Assembly (NCBI RefSeq): GCF_004798705.1
Contig: NZ_CP039290.1
Location: 3,410,001 to 3,474,000 of the forward strand
Length of the DNA stretch: 64,000 nucleotides
Reading direction: 5' to 3'
DNA from: Arthrobacter sp. PAMC25564
GTDB taxonomy: Bacteria > Actinomycetota > Actinomycetes > Actinomycetales > Micrococcaceae
Positions 1-11,911 of this stretch are shown piece by piece. Each line of letters starts with the position of its first letter. Positions within the stretch are counted from its first letter, which is position 1. The notes beneath the pieces are model-generated. The model searched no databases. It worked only from the letters and a program-made list of their open reading frames with translations, and was not told where the DNA came from. The translations under genes and the position numbers were made by a program.

Positions 1-2702
<2,702 letters not shown>

Positions 2703-2872
2703 AGTAAAACAAAAACAGACACAACCAACAGGCCCACGGGAAAACGCGGACCCAGGCTGCACAAAATTTGAAACCAGCTGTAAAAACCAGACCACACCAC
2801 GGGGTGGCGGATCCAGTCAATTCAACCAATCCAATACAATAAATTGGTATCAACAAACTTGGCACACTATTG

Positions 2873-2884
2873 AGTTCTCAAACA
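2873..2884 (-). promoter_or_regulatory. boxA antitermination element in the rrn leader
   Basis: The minus strand reads TGTTTGAGAACT followed by caatagtgtgccaag, the canonical actinobacterial leader boxA. It lies about 170 nt upstream of mature 16S. Together with the spacer copy it supports transcription of the rRNAs as one antiterminated operon. Confidence 0.85.
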
Positions 2885-2973
2885 ACAGACACATTCGAAA
2901 TACTTACCGAAACAATTCATTTCATAATTTCAATGAATTCTTTTGTTTCGCTTTCCTTCGCTGCGATGTTTAC

Positions 2974-3002
2974 AGTTTATTTCATTCATTTCCACTTTGC
3001 AA
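2974..3002 (-). promoter_or_regulatory. candidate rrn promoter
   Basis: On the minus strand a TTGCAA hexamer (2997-3002) is followed after 17 bp by TAAACT (2974-2979). Each matches the sigma70-type consensus at 4 of 6 positions. It lies in an AT-rich block between the tyrS terminator and the leader boxA, where an rrn promoter is expected. Other weak pairs exist in the same block, so the exact site is uncertain. Confidence 0.35.
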
Positions 3003-3155
3003 ATCCGGGATATTCTTCCGAATTTCACCTGATGGAATGAATCCCCCCAGCAAAATATGAAGCAAATTTTCATTTCAGCGCCTGGCGCATGAAGAATTGC
3101 TTCTGTTTTGTCGGGGGTTTGTCACCACTCAGCGGCGGCGACTCAGAAAACATTA

Positions 3156-3198
3156 CACGCTCCTCCCCCACCGGGCAAATCGGCCGGGAAGGAGCGTG
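3156..3198 (-). terminator. tyrS transcription terminator
   Basis: The arms CACGCTCCT (3156-3164) and AGGAGCGTG (3190-3198) pair perfectly around a GC-rich interior. On the minus strand the stem is followed by taatgttttctg, a weak T-rich stretch. It sits just after the tyrS stop and before the rrn promoter region, and would insulate tyrS from rrn. Confidence 0.65.
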
Positions 3199-3221
3199 CG
3201 GATGATGATCCAGGACACGGA

Positions 3222-4535
3222 TCAGGACTGGGAAACTTCCACAGTCGCCAGGTTCTTCTTGCCGCGGCGCAGCAGGAGATACCGGCCGTGCAGCAGCTGG
3301 CCGGGCGCGATAACGGCGTCGGGATCGGAGACCTTCGCATTGTTGACGTAGGCCCCACCCTCCCCTACGGTGCGGCGGGCTGCCGATTTGCTCTCGGACA
3401 GGCCGGAGGCCACCAGCAGGTCGATGATTCCCAGGGCGCCGGCATCGACGCTCGCGGAGGGCAGTTCGGAGGTCGCGGCCTTCAGGGTCGCCTCGTCGAG
3501 CACGCTGAGATCGCCATTGCCGAACAATGCGGCCGACGCCGCAATGACCTTCTCGGTGGCATCCGTGCCGTGGACCAGTGAAGTCACTTCATAGGCGAGC
3601 TTCCGCTGGCCCTCGCGGGCGAAGGGACGCTCGGCGACGGACACCTCCAGGGCCTCGATCTCCGCCCGGCTCAGGAAGGTGAAGACCTTGAGGCGGGCCG
3701 CGACGTCGTCGTCCGCCGTGTTGAGCCAGAACTGGTAAAAGGCGTAGGGGCTGCACATCTCCGGATCCAGCCAGATCGCGTTGCCTTCACTCTTGCCGAA
3801 TTTGGTGCCGTCGGAGTTGGTGATGAGGGGCGTGCCCAGGGCATGGACGTGCTTGCCCTCGACCTTGCGGATGAGTTCGGTGCCGCTGGTCAGGTTGCCC
3901 CACTGGTCCGAGCCGCCGGTCTGCAGCACGCAGTCGTAGTCGCGGAAGAGCTGGAGGTAGTCCATGCCCTGCAGGATCTGGTAGCTGAACTCCGTGTAGC
4001 TGATACCCTCGTCGGAGCCAAGGCGGGAGGCGACGGCATCCTTGCGCAGCATGGTGCCGACACGGAAATGCTTTCCGATCTCGCGGAGGAAGTCGATGGC
4101 GCTCAGCGGCGCGGTCCAGTCCAGGTTGTTGACCATCCGTGCGGCGTTGTCGCCCTCGAAGCTCAGGAAGCGACGGACCTGGGCCTGCAGATACCCCACC
4201 CACTCTGAAACCGTGTCCTTGGTGTTGAGGGTGCGCTCCGCCGTGGGACGGGGATCACCGATCAGCCCGGTGGAACCTCCGACCAGACCGAGCGGATTGT
4301 GGCCCGCCAGCTGGATCCGGCGCATCAGGAGCAACTGGACCAGGTTGCCCAGGTGCAGGCTCGGCGCGGTGGGGTCAAAGCCGCAGTAGTAGGTCACGGG
4401 ATCACCGGCGAGCAGTTTTTCCAGCTCCGCCTCATCCGTGGAGACGTGGACAAGGCCGCGCCATTTCAGCTCCTGCCAGACATTGGCGAAGCTGGGGTCA
4501 TTCTGCTGGGACTCGAGATTATTTAGCTGGGACAC
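3222..4535 (-). CDS. tyrS: tyrosine--tRNA ligase
   Basis: This 437-residue class I aminoacyl-tRNA synthetase charges tRNA-Tyr with tyrosine in the cytoplasm. The HIGH-type motif is HLGN at residues 61-64, the KMSKS-type loop is KFGKS at about 245-249, and the pocket motif QTGGSDQWGN lies at about 205-214. The C-terminus holds an S4-type RNA-binding domain. Length is normal for TyrRS. It is transcribed toward the rrn operon and ends in its own hairpin terminator. The tyrS-rrs order is common in actinobacteria. Confidence 0.97.
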   Translation of the reverse strand: MSQLNNLESQQNDPSFANVWQELKWRGLVHVSTDEAELEKLLAGDPVTYYCGFDPTAPSLHLGNLVQLLLMRRIQLAGHNPLGLVGGSTGLIGDPRPTAERTLNTKDTVSEWVGYLQAQVRRFLSFEGDNAARMVNNLDWTAPLSAIDFLREIGKHFRVGTMLRKDAVASRLGSDEGISYTEFSYQILQGMDYLQLFRDYDCVLQTGGSDQWGNLTSGTELIRKVEGKHVHALGTPLITNSDGTKFGKSEGNAIWLDPEMCSPYAFYQFWLNTADDDVAARLKVFTFLSRAEIEALEVSVAERPFAREGQRKLAYEVTSLVHGTDATEKVIAASAALFGNGDLSVLDEATLKAATSELPSASVDAGALGIIDLLVASGLSESKSAARRTVGEGGAYVNNAKVSDPDAVIAPGQLLHGRYLLLRRGKKNLATVEVSQS

Positions 4536-4614
4536 GGAATCTAAGGTAGCAGGATCGGGCCAACGCAGCGCAGATGGCCAGCGCAGGTGACAGGATTTAC
4601 CGCAGGCGCGCGCC

Positions 4615-6843
4615 TCAGTCTTCTATGCCAGCCGGAACGTCCGCGGCGGCGATGAGCCTCAACCGCTGGGTGGGCCGCGTCATCGCCACATACAGGTCCC
4701 CGACGCGGCCATGCTCATGGTTGAGCATCGCCGTCGGCTCAAGCACCACGACGCCGTCGAACTCCAGGCCCTTCGCCTCGCGGGGGCTGATCACGACGAT
4801 GTCCTGCACGTAGCTGCCGGCGCCGGTGCCGACGCGGCGTCCGTAGACGGCGCGCAGCGCCTTGGCCGCTTCCGGAAGAAGGTCGCCGTCGGCAATCACG
4901 GCCAGGAGCCCCCCTTCCAGGGCAGCCAGCTCCTCCGGCAGGACCTCAACGAGCTTGCTGACGACACGGCCGGGCTCCACTCGGTCGATGATCGGGGACC
5001 AGCGGCCCTCCCGGACGGCCTTGGGCGCGGAGACAACCAGTCCGGCCGCGTTGGCCATACGCGCGGCGGCCTCGGCGATCTGGGATGGCGTGCGGTAGTT
5101 GACCGTGAGTTCCTCAAGCTGCCAGCGGTCCCCGAACATCGGGGCCAGAGCGCTCTGCCAGGAATTGGCCCCGGCCACCGAACTCGTCTGCGCGATATCC
5201 CCCACGATGGTGAAAGACTTCAGCGGACAGCGGCGGACCAGGAGCCGCCACTGCATCGGCGAGAGTTCCTGGGCCTCGTCCACCACGATGTGCCCGAAGG
5301 CCCAGGTGCGGTCGGTCGTGGCACGCTCCGCGGCGGTCAGGCGGGACACACGTTCCTGGTTCTGGTCCACCAGGTCCTCGGCAGAAATGAGGACATCCAC
5401 GCCGGCGGTTTCCATATTGACCAGGGTCTGCTTGGCGTTGGCGAGGTCGCGGGCTCGGTCGCTTTCCTGCTGCGCCAGGCCCCGCCCGGCAGCGGCGTCG
5501 AGCTCGCCGAGCAGTTCGGCGGCTTCATCGAGCAGCGGCACATCGGCGTCTGTCCACGGCGAATCGGCCGGCCGCAGCAGCAGGGCGCGCTCGGCCGCGG
5601 TGAGGTCCGGCGTGCAGGCCTCCAGGATCGCCGGCTTGCTCAGGAGCTCCCCCACGAGCTTTTCCGGCGTCATCGGCATCCAGCACAGGTTCAGCGCAAT
5701 CCGGACGTCCCGGGCGGAGCGGACGTCCTCGGCCAGATAGGAACGGTCGGCGTTGTTGCCGATGCTGCCGGCCTCGACAAGTTCGGTCATCTGCTCGGTA
5801 AGTTCGCGCAGCAGGATCTTGACGAACGGGACGCGGGCCTCGTTGTGCGGCTTTCCGGTGGCGCGCGCCCTGTCCCGGGCCCGGCGGACCTGCCGCGGCG
5901 TCAGGACCAGTTTGCGTCCGTCCACTTCAAGGATCCGGTTCCCGGCAGGGATGCGCTGGCGGTTGGCGACGGCGTTTGCCACCACGTCCGCCATCTCCAG
6001 CCGGCCCTTGATCGCCGCAACGGCGGATTCGGGCTCCTCGACGGCGTGGATGCCGGGCATCAGGCGGCCCAGGCTCGCCATCACAACACCGGTCTCGCCG
6101 AGGGAGGGCAGCACACGTTCGATGTACTTCATGAACGACGACGTCGGGCCCACCAGCAGGACGCCGGCCGTCTTGAGGCGGTCCCGGTGGGTGTACAGCA
6201 GATAGGCGGCGCGGTGCAGGGCGACGGCGGTCTTGCCGGTGCCGGGTCCGCCCTGGACCACGAGTGCCCCGGAAATGGAGGAGCGGATGATCCGGTCCTG
6301 CTCGGACTGGATGGTGCCGACAATGTCGGACATCCGCCCGGTCCGCTTGGAGTTCAGTGCCGCCAGCAGTGCGCCTTCGCCCTGGAGCGAGTCGTTGTCG
6401 GCGAGCAGGTCGGCGTCGAGCACGTCGTCCTCGATCGCCTTGACCTCGCGGCCCTGCAGGATGAGATGCCGGCGGCGGCGCACGCCCTGCCGGTCGAATG
6501 CCGTGGCTTGGTAGAAGTGCCCGGCCTCGGGCGCCCGCCAGTCCACCATGAGCCGCTGGAGGTCCTCCGTGGTCAGGCCAATGCGCCCGATGTACTGGGC
6601 CTCCCCCGAGTCGAGGTCCAGGCGGCCGAAGACGAGGCGGTCGTCGACGGCGTCGAGCTGGGCGAGGCGGTCCTCATACAAGGCCGCGAAGGCATCGCGT
6701 TCGGAGACATTCTGCATGGTGCCGACCGCGCCGGCCCGCCGCACCTGGGCCAGCTGGGCGCGCTTTTCCGCCCGCAACTCATCGAGCCGGGCATAGAGGC
6801 CGGCCACATAGTCGCGTTCATGGGCCAAATCAGCGTCGTGCAT
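4615..6843 (-). CDS. HelD/HelR-like UvrD-family ATPase that recycles RNA polymerase
   Basis: This 742-residue superfamily 1 helicase-like protein has a charged N-terminal coiled segment (about 5-70), Walker A GGPGTGKT at 198-205, a Walker B-type VVDEAQELSPMQW motif, and late motifs VNYRTPSQIAE and GLEFDGVVVLEP. The N-terminal arm with split ATPase lobes is typical of HelD, which removes RNA polymerase from DNA; actinobacterial relatives (HelR) protect polymerase from rifampicin. I see no clear rifampicin-associated inverted repeat upstream, so induction by rifamycins is not supported here. A generic UvrD/Rep-like annotation is the alternative. Confidence 0.82.
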   Translation of the reverse strand: MHDADLAHERDYVAGLYARLDELRAEKRAQLAQVRRAGAVGTMQNVSERDAFAALYEDRLAQLDAVDDRLVFGRLDLDSGEAQYIGRIGLTTEDLQRLMVDWRAPEAGHFYQATAFDRQGVRRRRHLILQGREVKAIEDDVLDADLLADNDSLQGEGALLAALNSKRTGRMSDIVGTIQSEQDRIIRSSISGALVVQGGPGTGKTAVALHRAAYLLYTHRDRLKTAGVLLVGPTSSFMKYIERVLPSLGETGVVMASLGRLMPGIHAVEEPESAVAAIKGRLEMADVVANAVANRQRIPAGNRILEVDGRKLVLTPRQVRRARDRARATGKPHNEARVPFVKILLRELTEQMTELVEAGSIGNNADRSYLAEDVRSARDVRIALNLCWMPMTPEKLVGELLSKPAILEACTPDLTAAERALLLRPADSPWTDADVPLLDEAAELLGELDAAAGRGLAQQESDRARDLANAKQTLVNMETAGVDVLISAEDLVDQNQERVSRLTAAERATTDRTWAFGHIVVDEAQELSPMQWRLLVRRCPLKSFTIVGDIAQTSSVAGANSWQSALAPMFGDRWQLEELTVNYRTPSQIAEAAARMANAAGLVVSAPKAVREGRWSPIIDRVEPGRVVSKLVEVLPEELAALEGGLLAVIADGDLLPEAAKALRAVYGRRVGTGAGSYVQDIVVISPREAKGLEFDGVVVLEPTAMLNHEHGRVGDLYVAMTRPTQRLRLIAAADVPAGIED

Positions 6844-6964
6844 CGAACGTTTCCCCTATCGAAAAAGACAGACCGTCCATTCTACAGCCATTTCGGTGAA
6901 CGCATCTGAAACATGTCAGGCATTGTTTTTCAGGCATTGTACCGATACAGATGGAATGGTCCGG

Positions 6965-7522
6965 CTAAAGGCGCAGCAGGGAGTGGACCCTGTGTCCGCT
7001 CAAGGCCTCACGGCCCCGCAGTTCATCGAGCTCCAGGACGGCTCCCACACCGGCAATCCGGACCCCGCACCGTTCGAACAGCCGGACGGCTGCGCCGAGC
7101 GTGCCGCCGGTGGCGAGCACATCGTCGAGGATCAGGACCCGGCTGCCCGGCGCCAGATCGGTGGTGTGCAGCTCGACCGTGGCCGTGCCGTATTCCAGCG
7201 CGTAGTCCTCGGAGACCACTTCGCGTGGCAGCTTGCCCGCCTTGCGGACGGTGATGACGCCGGTATCCGTGGCGTACGCCGCGGCGGCCGCAAGCAGGAA
7301 GCCGCGGGCTTCCACTCCGGCGACGGCGTCGAACTGGCCCTTGAACGGAGCCACGAGGGCATCGACGACGGCCTTCAAGGCGGTCCCGTCGGCGAACACG
7401 GGGGTCAGATCCTTGAAGCTGATTCCCGGTTTGGGATAGTCCGGGACGGTGGCGCACAGGCTGTTGATCAGCTCATCCACCGTTGCGGTTCTGTTGATCG
7501 GGTCCATAGCGCTTTGATTCAC
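6965..7522 (-). CDS. apt: adenine phosphoribosyltransferase
   Basis: The enzyme converts adenine and PRPP to AMP in purine salvage. Its 185 residues contain the type I PRTase PRPP loop VLILDDVLATGGT at about 129-141, the upstream PDYPKPGISFKDLTP block at about 27-41 and GVEARGF at about 69-75, all characteristic of Apt. Residue 6 offers an alternative ATG (7507), which gives a more usual length. It appears to be transcribed alone, upstream of helD on the same strand with a gap of about 120 bp. Confidence 0.93.
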   Translation of the reverse strand: MNQSAMDPINRTATVDELINSLCATVPDYPKPGISFKDLTPVFADGTALKAVVDALVAPFKGQFDAVAGVEARGFLLAAAAAYATDTGVITVRKAGKLPREVVSEDYALEYGTATVELHTTDLAPGSRVLILDDVLATGGTLGAAVRLFERCGVRIAGVGAVLELDELRGREALSGHRVHSLLRL

Positions 7523-7716
7523 CCATCTACCTTACGGGCTGCCGCCAAATCTTCCGGCCATTCCGTGGCCCGCCGCTGACGGCCCACCCCGGGCCGGACG
7601 CCAGCCGGGCACTGGCCCGGCTGGCGCCCGGGTGCCGCCCTGCCGTCACCCAATGTTCACCGCCGCAGCAACCGATTCGCGGCTCCCGTCCACTCCGGCG
7701 GTGATTAGATGCTGCC

Positions 7717-8334
7717 ATGCGACACGAAATTGCCTTATCCGGACACGGCATCAGCCTGGTCCCGCTGTCCCCGGACCATGCCGCGGGGCTGTTTGACTTT
7801 GTTGATCCGGGCATGTGGGCCGGTATGGCCGCCGCGATGCCCACTACTCCGGACGAGCTCGCGGCCCTGTTCCGGTCGAGGCTGGAGGATCCCGCCAATA
7901 TCCCCTTCGCCGTGACCGACCAGCGCACCGGGGCACTGCTCGGCACGACGTCCCTCTGCGATTACGTCCCCGCCCAGCAGCGCCTGGAGATCGGCGGCAC
8001 CTTCTACGGGCGGCAGTTCTGGGGCAGCCACGTCAACCCGGCCAGCAAGAACATGCTCCTCGCCCATGCCTTCGACGCCCTGGCGGTCCGTCGGGTGGCT
8101 TTCCGATGCGATGCCAGGAATACGCGGAGCGCGGCGGCGATCGAACGGCTCGGCGCGCAATTCGAGGGAGTCCTCCGCGGTCATCGGGTCGCACCCGGCG
8201 GGGGCCGTTCGGACACGGCGGTGTTCTCTATCCTGAGCGGTGAGTGGCCCCGGGTGAGGGAATTGCTGGCACGGCGGTTGGCTCCATTCGCCGTGGCGGA
8301 AGACTACGCGGTCCGCACCTTCGCCGCCTCGTAG
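7717..8334 (+). CDS. GNAT-family N-acetyltransferase (RimJ/RimL type)
   Basis: This 205-residue protein has the layout of RimJ/RimL-like acetyltransferases: an early GHGISLVPLSPDHA segment, a central EIGGTFYGRQFWGSHVNPASK strand-helix region for acetyl-CoA binding, and RRVAFRCDARNTRSAAAIERLG near the C-terminus. It would transfer acetyl from acetyl-CoA to a protein N-terminus or a small amine; the substrate cannot be told. Its last residues (DYAVRTFAAS) are encoded by the first copy of a direct repeat whose second copy encodes the end of the convergent mpg gene, so this C-terminus may have been altered by a rearrangement. Confidence 0.85.
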   Translation: MRHEIALSGHGISLVPLSPDHAAGLFDFVDPGMWAGMAAAMPTTPDELAALFRSRLEDPANIPFAVTDQRTGALLGTTSLCDYVPAQQRLEIGGTFYGRQFWGSHVNPASKNMLLAHAFDALAVRRVAFRCDARNTRSAAAIERLGAQFEGVLRGHRVAPGGGRSDTAVFSILSGEWPRVRELLARRLAPFAVAEDYAVRTFAAS

Positions 8335-8367
8335 CGCGGCGTGGCCGGATCGCCGGTCAGCCGGGAC
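8304..8367. repeat. direct repeat copy 1 (relic of the mpg 3' end)
   Basis: Bases 8304-8329 are identical to 9052-9077, and similarity continues weakly for about 38 bp more. On the minus strand this copy encodes a degenerate version of the Mpg C-terminus, LTGDPATPRYEAAKVRTA and stop, compared with LTGDPTVSRYKAAKVRTA in the intact gene. Together with copy 2 it brackets an orphan gene. Confidence 0.85.
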
Positions 8368-8403
8368 CGCCGTCGCCGGCTCTGGAGAACAGCTACGTTT
8401 TGC

Positions 8404-8997
8404 CTATGGAGGCCCGGCATCGTCGGGCGGCACAGCGGGCTGCCGCAGGAGTTCATTCGTGAGCCCGTAGCTGACGACGTCGAGCGCTTTCCTGAGGGCG
8501 TGCTCCGCATCGAACCTGCTGGCCGCTACGCTGCTCAATCGGGAGTAGTCATCTGCCCATTCGGAACGGCGGAACCTGTCAGCATCGCCATGCAACAGCC
8601 GTCCATACAAAACGTCCTCGAAAAGGTCTGGTCCATCATCCTGGGCCAGTCCGGACAACAGCCGACGACGCCCCTGCACCATCTCGGCGGTGAACAGCCT
8701 CGCCACTTCTTCCGTCCCCTCCGCCACCTTGCGGTCCACCCGGAAGTTGCAGAGGCGGAGCGCCCTCACCACCAGCTTGAGCGACACATGTTCATCACGA
8801 ACAATGAATTTACGCAACAGGGCCGCACGGAAGAGCTCTACCCAATGCCTGCGCTCCCCCTCGACGGAGTCGGGAGGGAGCGCGGCTCCGTCCGGTTTGA
8901 ACAGTTCGACCATCCGGAAGTACTCGGTGGCCAGGCTTTCAAAAATCCGGAGCCTTTCCAGTTCACTGCTTGGCTTCCCGCGTTTACCTTCGCCCAT
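8404..8997 (-). CDS. hypothetical protein of unknown function
   Basis: This 197-residue protein is highly charged, Leu/Arg/Glu-rich and probably all helical, with no signal peptide or membrane segment. I recognise no family motif. It is the only gene between two direct repeat copies (8304 and 9052) and may therefore be an insertion relative to an ancestral acetyltransferase-mpg arrangement. Codon composition is GC-rich like its neighbours, though slightly less extreme. Coding status is inferred from the intact frame and third-position GC. Confidence 0.55.
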   Translation of the reverse strand: MGEGKRGKPSSELERLRIFESLATEYFRMVELFKPDGAALPPDSVEGERRHWVELFRAALLRKFIVRDEHVSLKLVVRALRLCNFRVDRKVAEGTEEVARLFTAEMVQGRRRLLSGLAQDDGPDLFEDVLYGRLLHGDADRFRRSEWADDYSRLSSVAASRFDAEHALRKALDVVSYGLTNELLRQPAVPPDDAGPP

Positions 8998-9051
8998 AAG
9001 GCTTCATCATGCCCCCACTGCAGTCGCTACGGAATCGGACTGCAGCCTCAG

Positions 9052-9115
9052 CTACGCGGTCCGCACCTTCGCCGCCTTGTAGCGGGACACCGTCGGATCC
9101 CCGGTCAGCCAGAAC
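9052..9115. repeat. direct repeat copy 2 (intact mpg 3' end)
   Basis: This segment contains the stop and last codons of mpg (minus strand). Its first 26 bp are identical to the 3' end of the acetyltransferase gene at 8304-8329. The two copies lie 748 bp apart in the same orientation. Confidence 0.85.
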
Positions 9116-9759
9116 CGCCAGGGGTAGTCGCCCGTGCCGCCGTCCCCGGAGACGCCGACCCGCGGCCCTGAGCTGACGGCGGCAGGCGGAACGGCCGGCA
9201 GCTCCAGCCGGAACGGCGCGCCGAGCGCGTCCCGTCCGCTGTCCGCCGTCGTGAGTCCGAGGACACTGGCGAGCCGGGCGGGTCCGCTCGCGAGGTCCTT
9301 GGCGGATTTCGACGTCGGACGCCTGGCCAGTGCCAGCTCCTGCCCGGCGATGACCTCGCCGGCCCGCAGCAGCAGGGCCGATGCCACGCCCGCCGGACCA
9401 CAGACGATGTTGGCGCAGTGGTGCATTCCGTAGCTGAAGTACACGTACAGATGGCCGGCGGGGCCGAACATCGGCGCATTGCGGGCCGTCGCGCCGCGGA
9501 AGGTGTGGGATCCGGGATCAGGGTGCAGCGAGTCATGCGGCCCAAGATAGGCCTCCACCTCGGTGATCCGCACCGACACCGTGCCTTCCGGCCCCTCGTG
9601 AGTCAACACGGCGCCGAGCAGCAGCGGCGCCACCTGCCGCGCATCCCGGGAAAGCAGCTCCCGCAGCGGCGCGCTCCCGTCGGGCCCCGGGGGCACGGCT
9701 GGCTGGCCGCCCGGCCGGGGGTGCGGCAGCGGGCCTGCTGGAAGCGGGCGCGAACTCAT
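9052..9759 (-). CDS. mpg: 3-methyladenine DNA glycosylase, AAG/Mpg family
   Basis: This glycosylase removes alkylated purines such as 3-methyladenine and hypoxanthine, starting base excision repair. Its 235 residues include the family hallmarks TEVEAYLGPHDSLHP, RNAPMFGPAGHLYVYFSYGMH and the RAGEVI block. Length fits Mpg (about 200-230) with a short Pro/Gly-rich N-terminal tail. It is divergent from the ada/alkA-ogt pair, giving a three-gene alkylation-repair group. Its last codons lie in the direct repeat described above. Confidence 0.92.
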   Translation of the reverse strand: MSSRPLPAGPLPHPRPGGQPAVPPGPDGSAPLRELLSRDARQVAPLLLGAVLTHEGPEGTVSVRITEVEAYLGPHDSLHPDPGSHTFRGATARNAPMFGPAGHLYVYFSYGMHHCANIVCGPAGVASALLLRAGEVIAGQELALARRPTSKSAKDLASGPARLASVLGLTTADSGRDALGAPFRLELPAVPPAAVSSGPRVGVSGDGGTGDYPWRFWLTGDPTVSRYKAAKVRTA

Positions 9760-9860
9760 GCTCCGACTTTAACAAAGCTGGCCTGGCGGGGCACCATCCC
9801 CGCCACGGCCGTGTCCGATTTCCGCTAGCAGTGGCACCGGCAAGCTGAGAGGATGAAGCC

Positions 9861-11393
9861 ATGGACTTCTGGCAGCGCTACCGGGCGATCGATGCCCGGG
9901 ACACCCGTTTCGACGGGCAGTTCTACACGGCTGTCCGGACCACCGGCATCTACTGCCGGCCCTCCTGCCCGGCCCGGACCCCCAAGGCGGGCAACGTCAC
10001 GTTCTACGAGACCTCCGCCGCCGCCCACGACGCCGGGTACCGGGCCTGCAAACGCTGCCTTCCGGAGGCCGTGCCGGGCACCCCGGCGTGGAACATCCGA
10101 TCGGACATCGCCGGGCGGGCCATGCGGCTCATCAATGACGGGGTCATCAACCGCGACGGCGTGGAAGGGCTCGCCTCCCGGCTCGGCTATTCCTCCCGCC
10201 AGCTCAACCGGATCCTCAGCCACGAACTCGGCGCCGGCCCGCTGTCCCTGGCACGGGCCAGCCGCGCCCAGACCGCCCGCACCCTGCTGGTCTCCACCTC
10301 CCTGAAGGTAGCCGACGTCGCCTTCGCCGCTGGCTTCAGCAGCGTGCGCCAGTTCAACGAGACCATCGGCGAGGTGTTCGCTATGACACCCTCGGCGCTG
10401 CGGGCCACGGCCCGCCACCGGGCGCCTGCGGCTTCCACGGCGCTGACGCTGAACCTGCCGTACCGGGAGCCGTTCGATCCGGGCGTGTTCGATTTCCTCG
10501 CGGTCCGTGCCATCCCGGGGATCGAGACCGGGAGCTCCACGTCCTATGCCCGGACCCTGCGGCTGGCCCACGGCGATGCCCGCTTCGTGGTGGAGTACGA
10601 CGCCGCCGCGCCCGGGCGCCCGCTGGTACTGACGGTCGGTGCCGTGGATTTGCGGGACCTCGCCGCCCTGCTCAGCAGGGTCCGCCGGCTGCTGGACCTC
10701 GATTCCGATCCGGTCGCGATCGACGGCGCCCTCGCGGCTGATCCCCGGCTAACGGCCAGCGTGGCACGGACGCCCGGCATCCGGATGCCGGGCGCGGTGG
10801 ACCCGCAGGAGCTGCTGATCCGGGCGATGATCGGGCAGCAGATCACCGTGGCGGCCGCCCGCACCGCCCTGGTCCAGCTTTCCGCGGCCGGAAGCGAAAG
10901 CCTGGTGCCGGCCGGCGGGCTGCACCGGCTGTTTCCCACGGCGGGACAGATCGCGGAGACGGGCTTCGAACTGTTGCGGGGCCCGCAGCGCCGGATCGAC
11001 TCCATCCGCGCGGCCGCCGCGGCGATGGCCTCGGGGGACCTCGGTTTCGGCTATGGTGACGACCTTCCAGGGCTGCAGGCCAGGCTCCTGCCCCTGGCCG
11101 GCGTCGGGCCGTGGACGGTGGGGTATGTGGCGATGCGGGTCATCGGCGCCCCGGACGTCTTCCTCGGCAACGACGCGGCGGTGCGGAACGGCATCCGCTC
11201 ACTGCTGCCCAAGGCTGCTGACGGGCCCGACGGCGCGGCCGCCGACAACACCACACTTGACCCGACGGTCCTGGCCCCGGATTTCCGCGGGGTGAGCCCC
11301 TGGCGCTCCTACGCCACCATGCACCTGTGGCGCGCGGCAGCGCAGGCCGCAGCGCGGAAACAGACCCCCTCGACGAAGGAAGCGAAGAAATGA
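9861..11393 (+). CDS. Ada-type methyl sensor/AraC regulator fused to AlkA DNA glycosylase
   Basis: This 510-residue fusion has three parts. Residues 1-75 are an Ada N-terminal zinc domain with Cys32, Cys36, Cys63 and Cys66 (YCRPSC and CKRC), the site that takes methyl from DNA phosphotriesters. Residues of about 85-185 form an AraC helix-turn-helix ([20 protein letters not shown]). Residues of about 195-500 are an AlkA/HhH-GPD glycosylase ([18 protein letters not shown], then [17 protein letters not shown] with the catalytic Asp region after). It would sense methylation, activate repair genes and excise alkylated bases. It lacks the Ogt domain of E. coli Ada, which the overlapping next gene supplies. 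Confidence 0.93.
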   Translation: MDFWQRYRAIDARDTRFDGQFYTAVRTTGIYCRPSCPARTPKAGNVTFYETSAAAHDAGYRACKRCLPEAVPGTPAWNIRSDIAGRAMRLINDGVINRDGVEGLASRLGYSSRQLNRILSHELGAGPLSLARASRAQTARTLLVSTSLKVADVAFAAGFSSVRQFNETIGEVFAMTPSALRATARHRAPAASTALTLNLPYREPFDPGVFDFLAVRAIPGIETGSSTSYARTLRLAHGDARFVVEYDAAAPGRPLVLTVGAVDLRDLAALLSRVRRLLDLDSDPVAIDGALAADPRLTASVARTPGIRMPGAVDPQELLIRAMIGQQITVAAARTALVQLSAAGSESLVPAGGLHRLFPTAGQIAETGFELLRGPQRRIDSIRAAAAAMASGDLGFGYGDDLPGLQARLLPLAGVGPWTVGYVAMRVIGAPDVFLGNDAAVRNGIRSLLPKAADGPDGAAADNTTLDPTVLAPDFRGVSPWRSYATMHLWRAAAQAAARKQTPSTKEAKK

Positions 11394-11902
11394 AAGCCCA
11401 GCTGTTGACCATGTCCACCCCTGACGGCCCGTTCACCATCATTGCCAGGGACGGCGCCGTGCTTGCCTCCGGCTGGACCGCGGTTCCCAGCGAACTCACC
11501 GGCCAGATCCACGCCGAGCTGCTGCCCGCGGAATACGAGCCCGTCCTGGGGCTCGGAACCATTTCCGCGGCCGTCGAGGAGTTCTACGCCGGAAATCCGG
11601 CCCCGGCCATGGGAGTGCCGGTGCTGCAGAAATCCGGCCCCTTCCGCAGCCATGCCTGGGACATGCTCCGGACGGTGGCGCCGGGAAGCCCGGTGACGTA
11701 CACGGAGTACGCGGAGCTCTCCGGGAACCCGAAAGCGGTCCGTGCTGCGGCCAGTGCCTGCGCGTTCAACGCGGCTGCCCTGTTTGTCCCGTGCCACCGG
11801 GTGATCCGCACCGACGGCACCCTGGGCGGCTTCCGCTGGGGGCTCGCCATCAAGGAGAGCCTGCTGGAGAGGGAACACGGACTGGCGCCGGCCCCGAAGT
11901 GA
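11390..11902 (+). CDS. ogt: methylated-DNA--protein-cysteine methyltransferase
   Basis: This 170-residue suicide enzyme moves the methyl group from O6-methylguanine to its own cysteine. The active site is PCHRVI near residue 132, preceded by the helix [10 protein letters not shown]. The start is the ATG that overlaps the stop of the upstream Ada/AlkA gene (ATGA), so the two are translationally coupled. A longer in-frame extension exists but would overlap the upstream gene by 67 bases. Confidence 0.94.
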   Translation: MKAQLLTMSTPDGPFTIIARDGAVLASGWTAVPSELTGQIHAELLPAEYEPVLGLGTISAAVEEFYAGNPAPAMGVPVLQKSGPFRSHAWDMLRTVAPGSPVTYTEYAELSGNPKAVRAAASACAFNAAALFVPCHRVIRTDGTLGGFRWGLAIKESLLEREHGLAPAPK

Positions 11903-11911
11903 GTTAACCGC

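Noticed and set aside
4711..6909. Long plus-strand open frame (732 codons) opposite the HelD-like gene
   Set aside because: It is the GC-driven mirror of a real gene; the minus-strand frame has clear ATPase motifs, the plus frame none.
6844..6964. Rifampicin-associated element upstream of the HelD-like gene
   Set aside because: No GGGGCTTGC-type inverted repeat is present in the region.
8341..9171. 276-codon plus-strand frame across the orphan gene region
   Set aside because: It lacks a ribosome site and motif and spans the direct repeats and both minus-strand genes; the minus frame at 8404-8997 is the better candidate.
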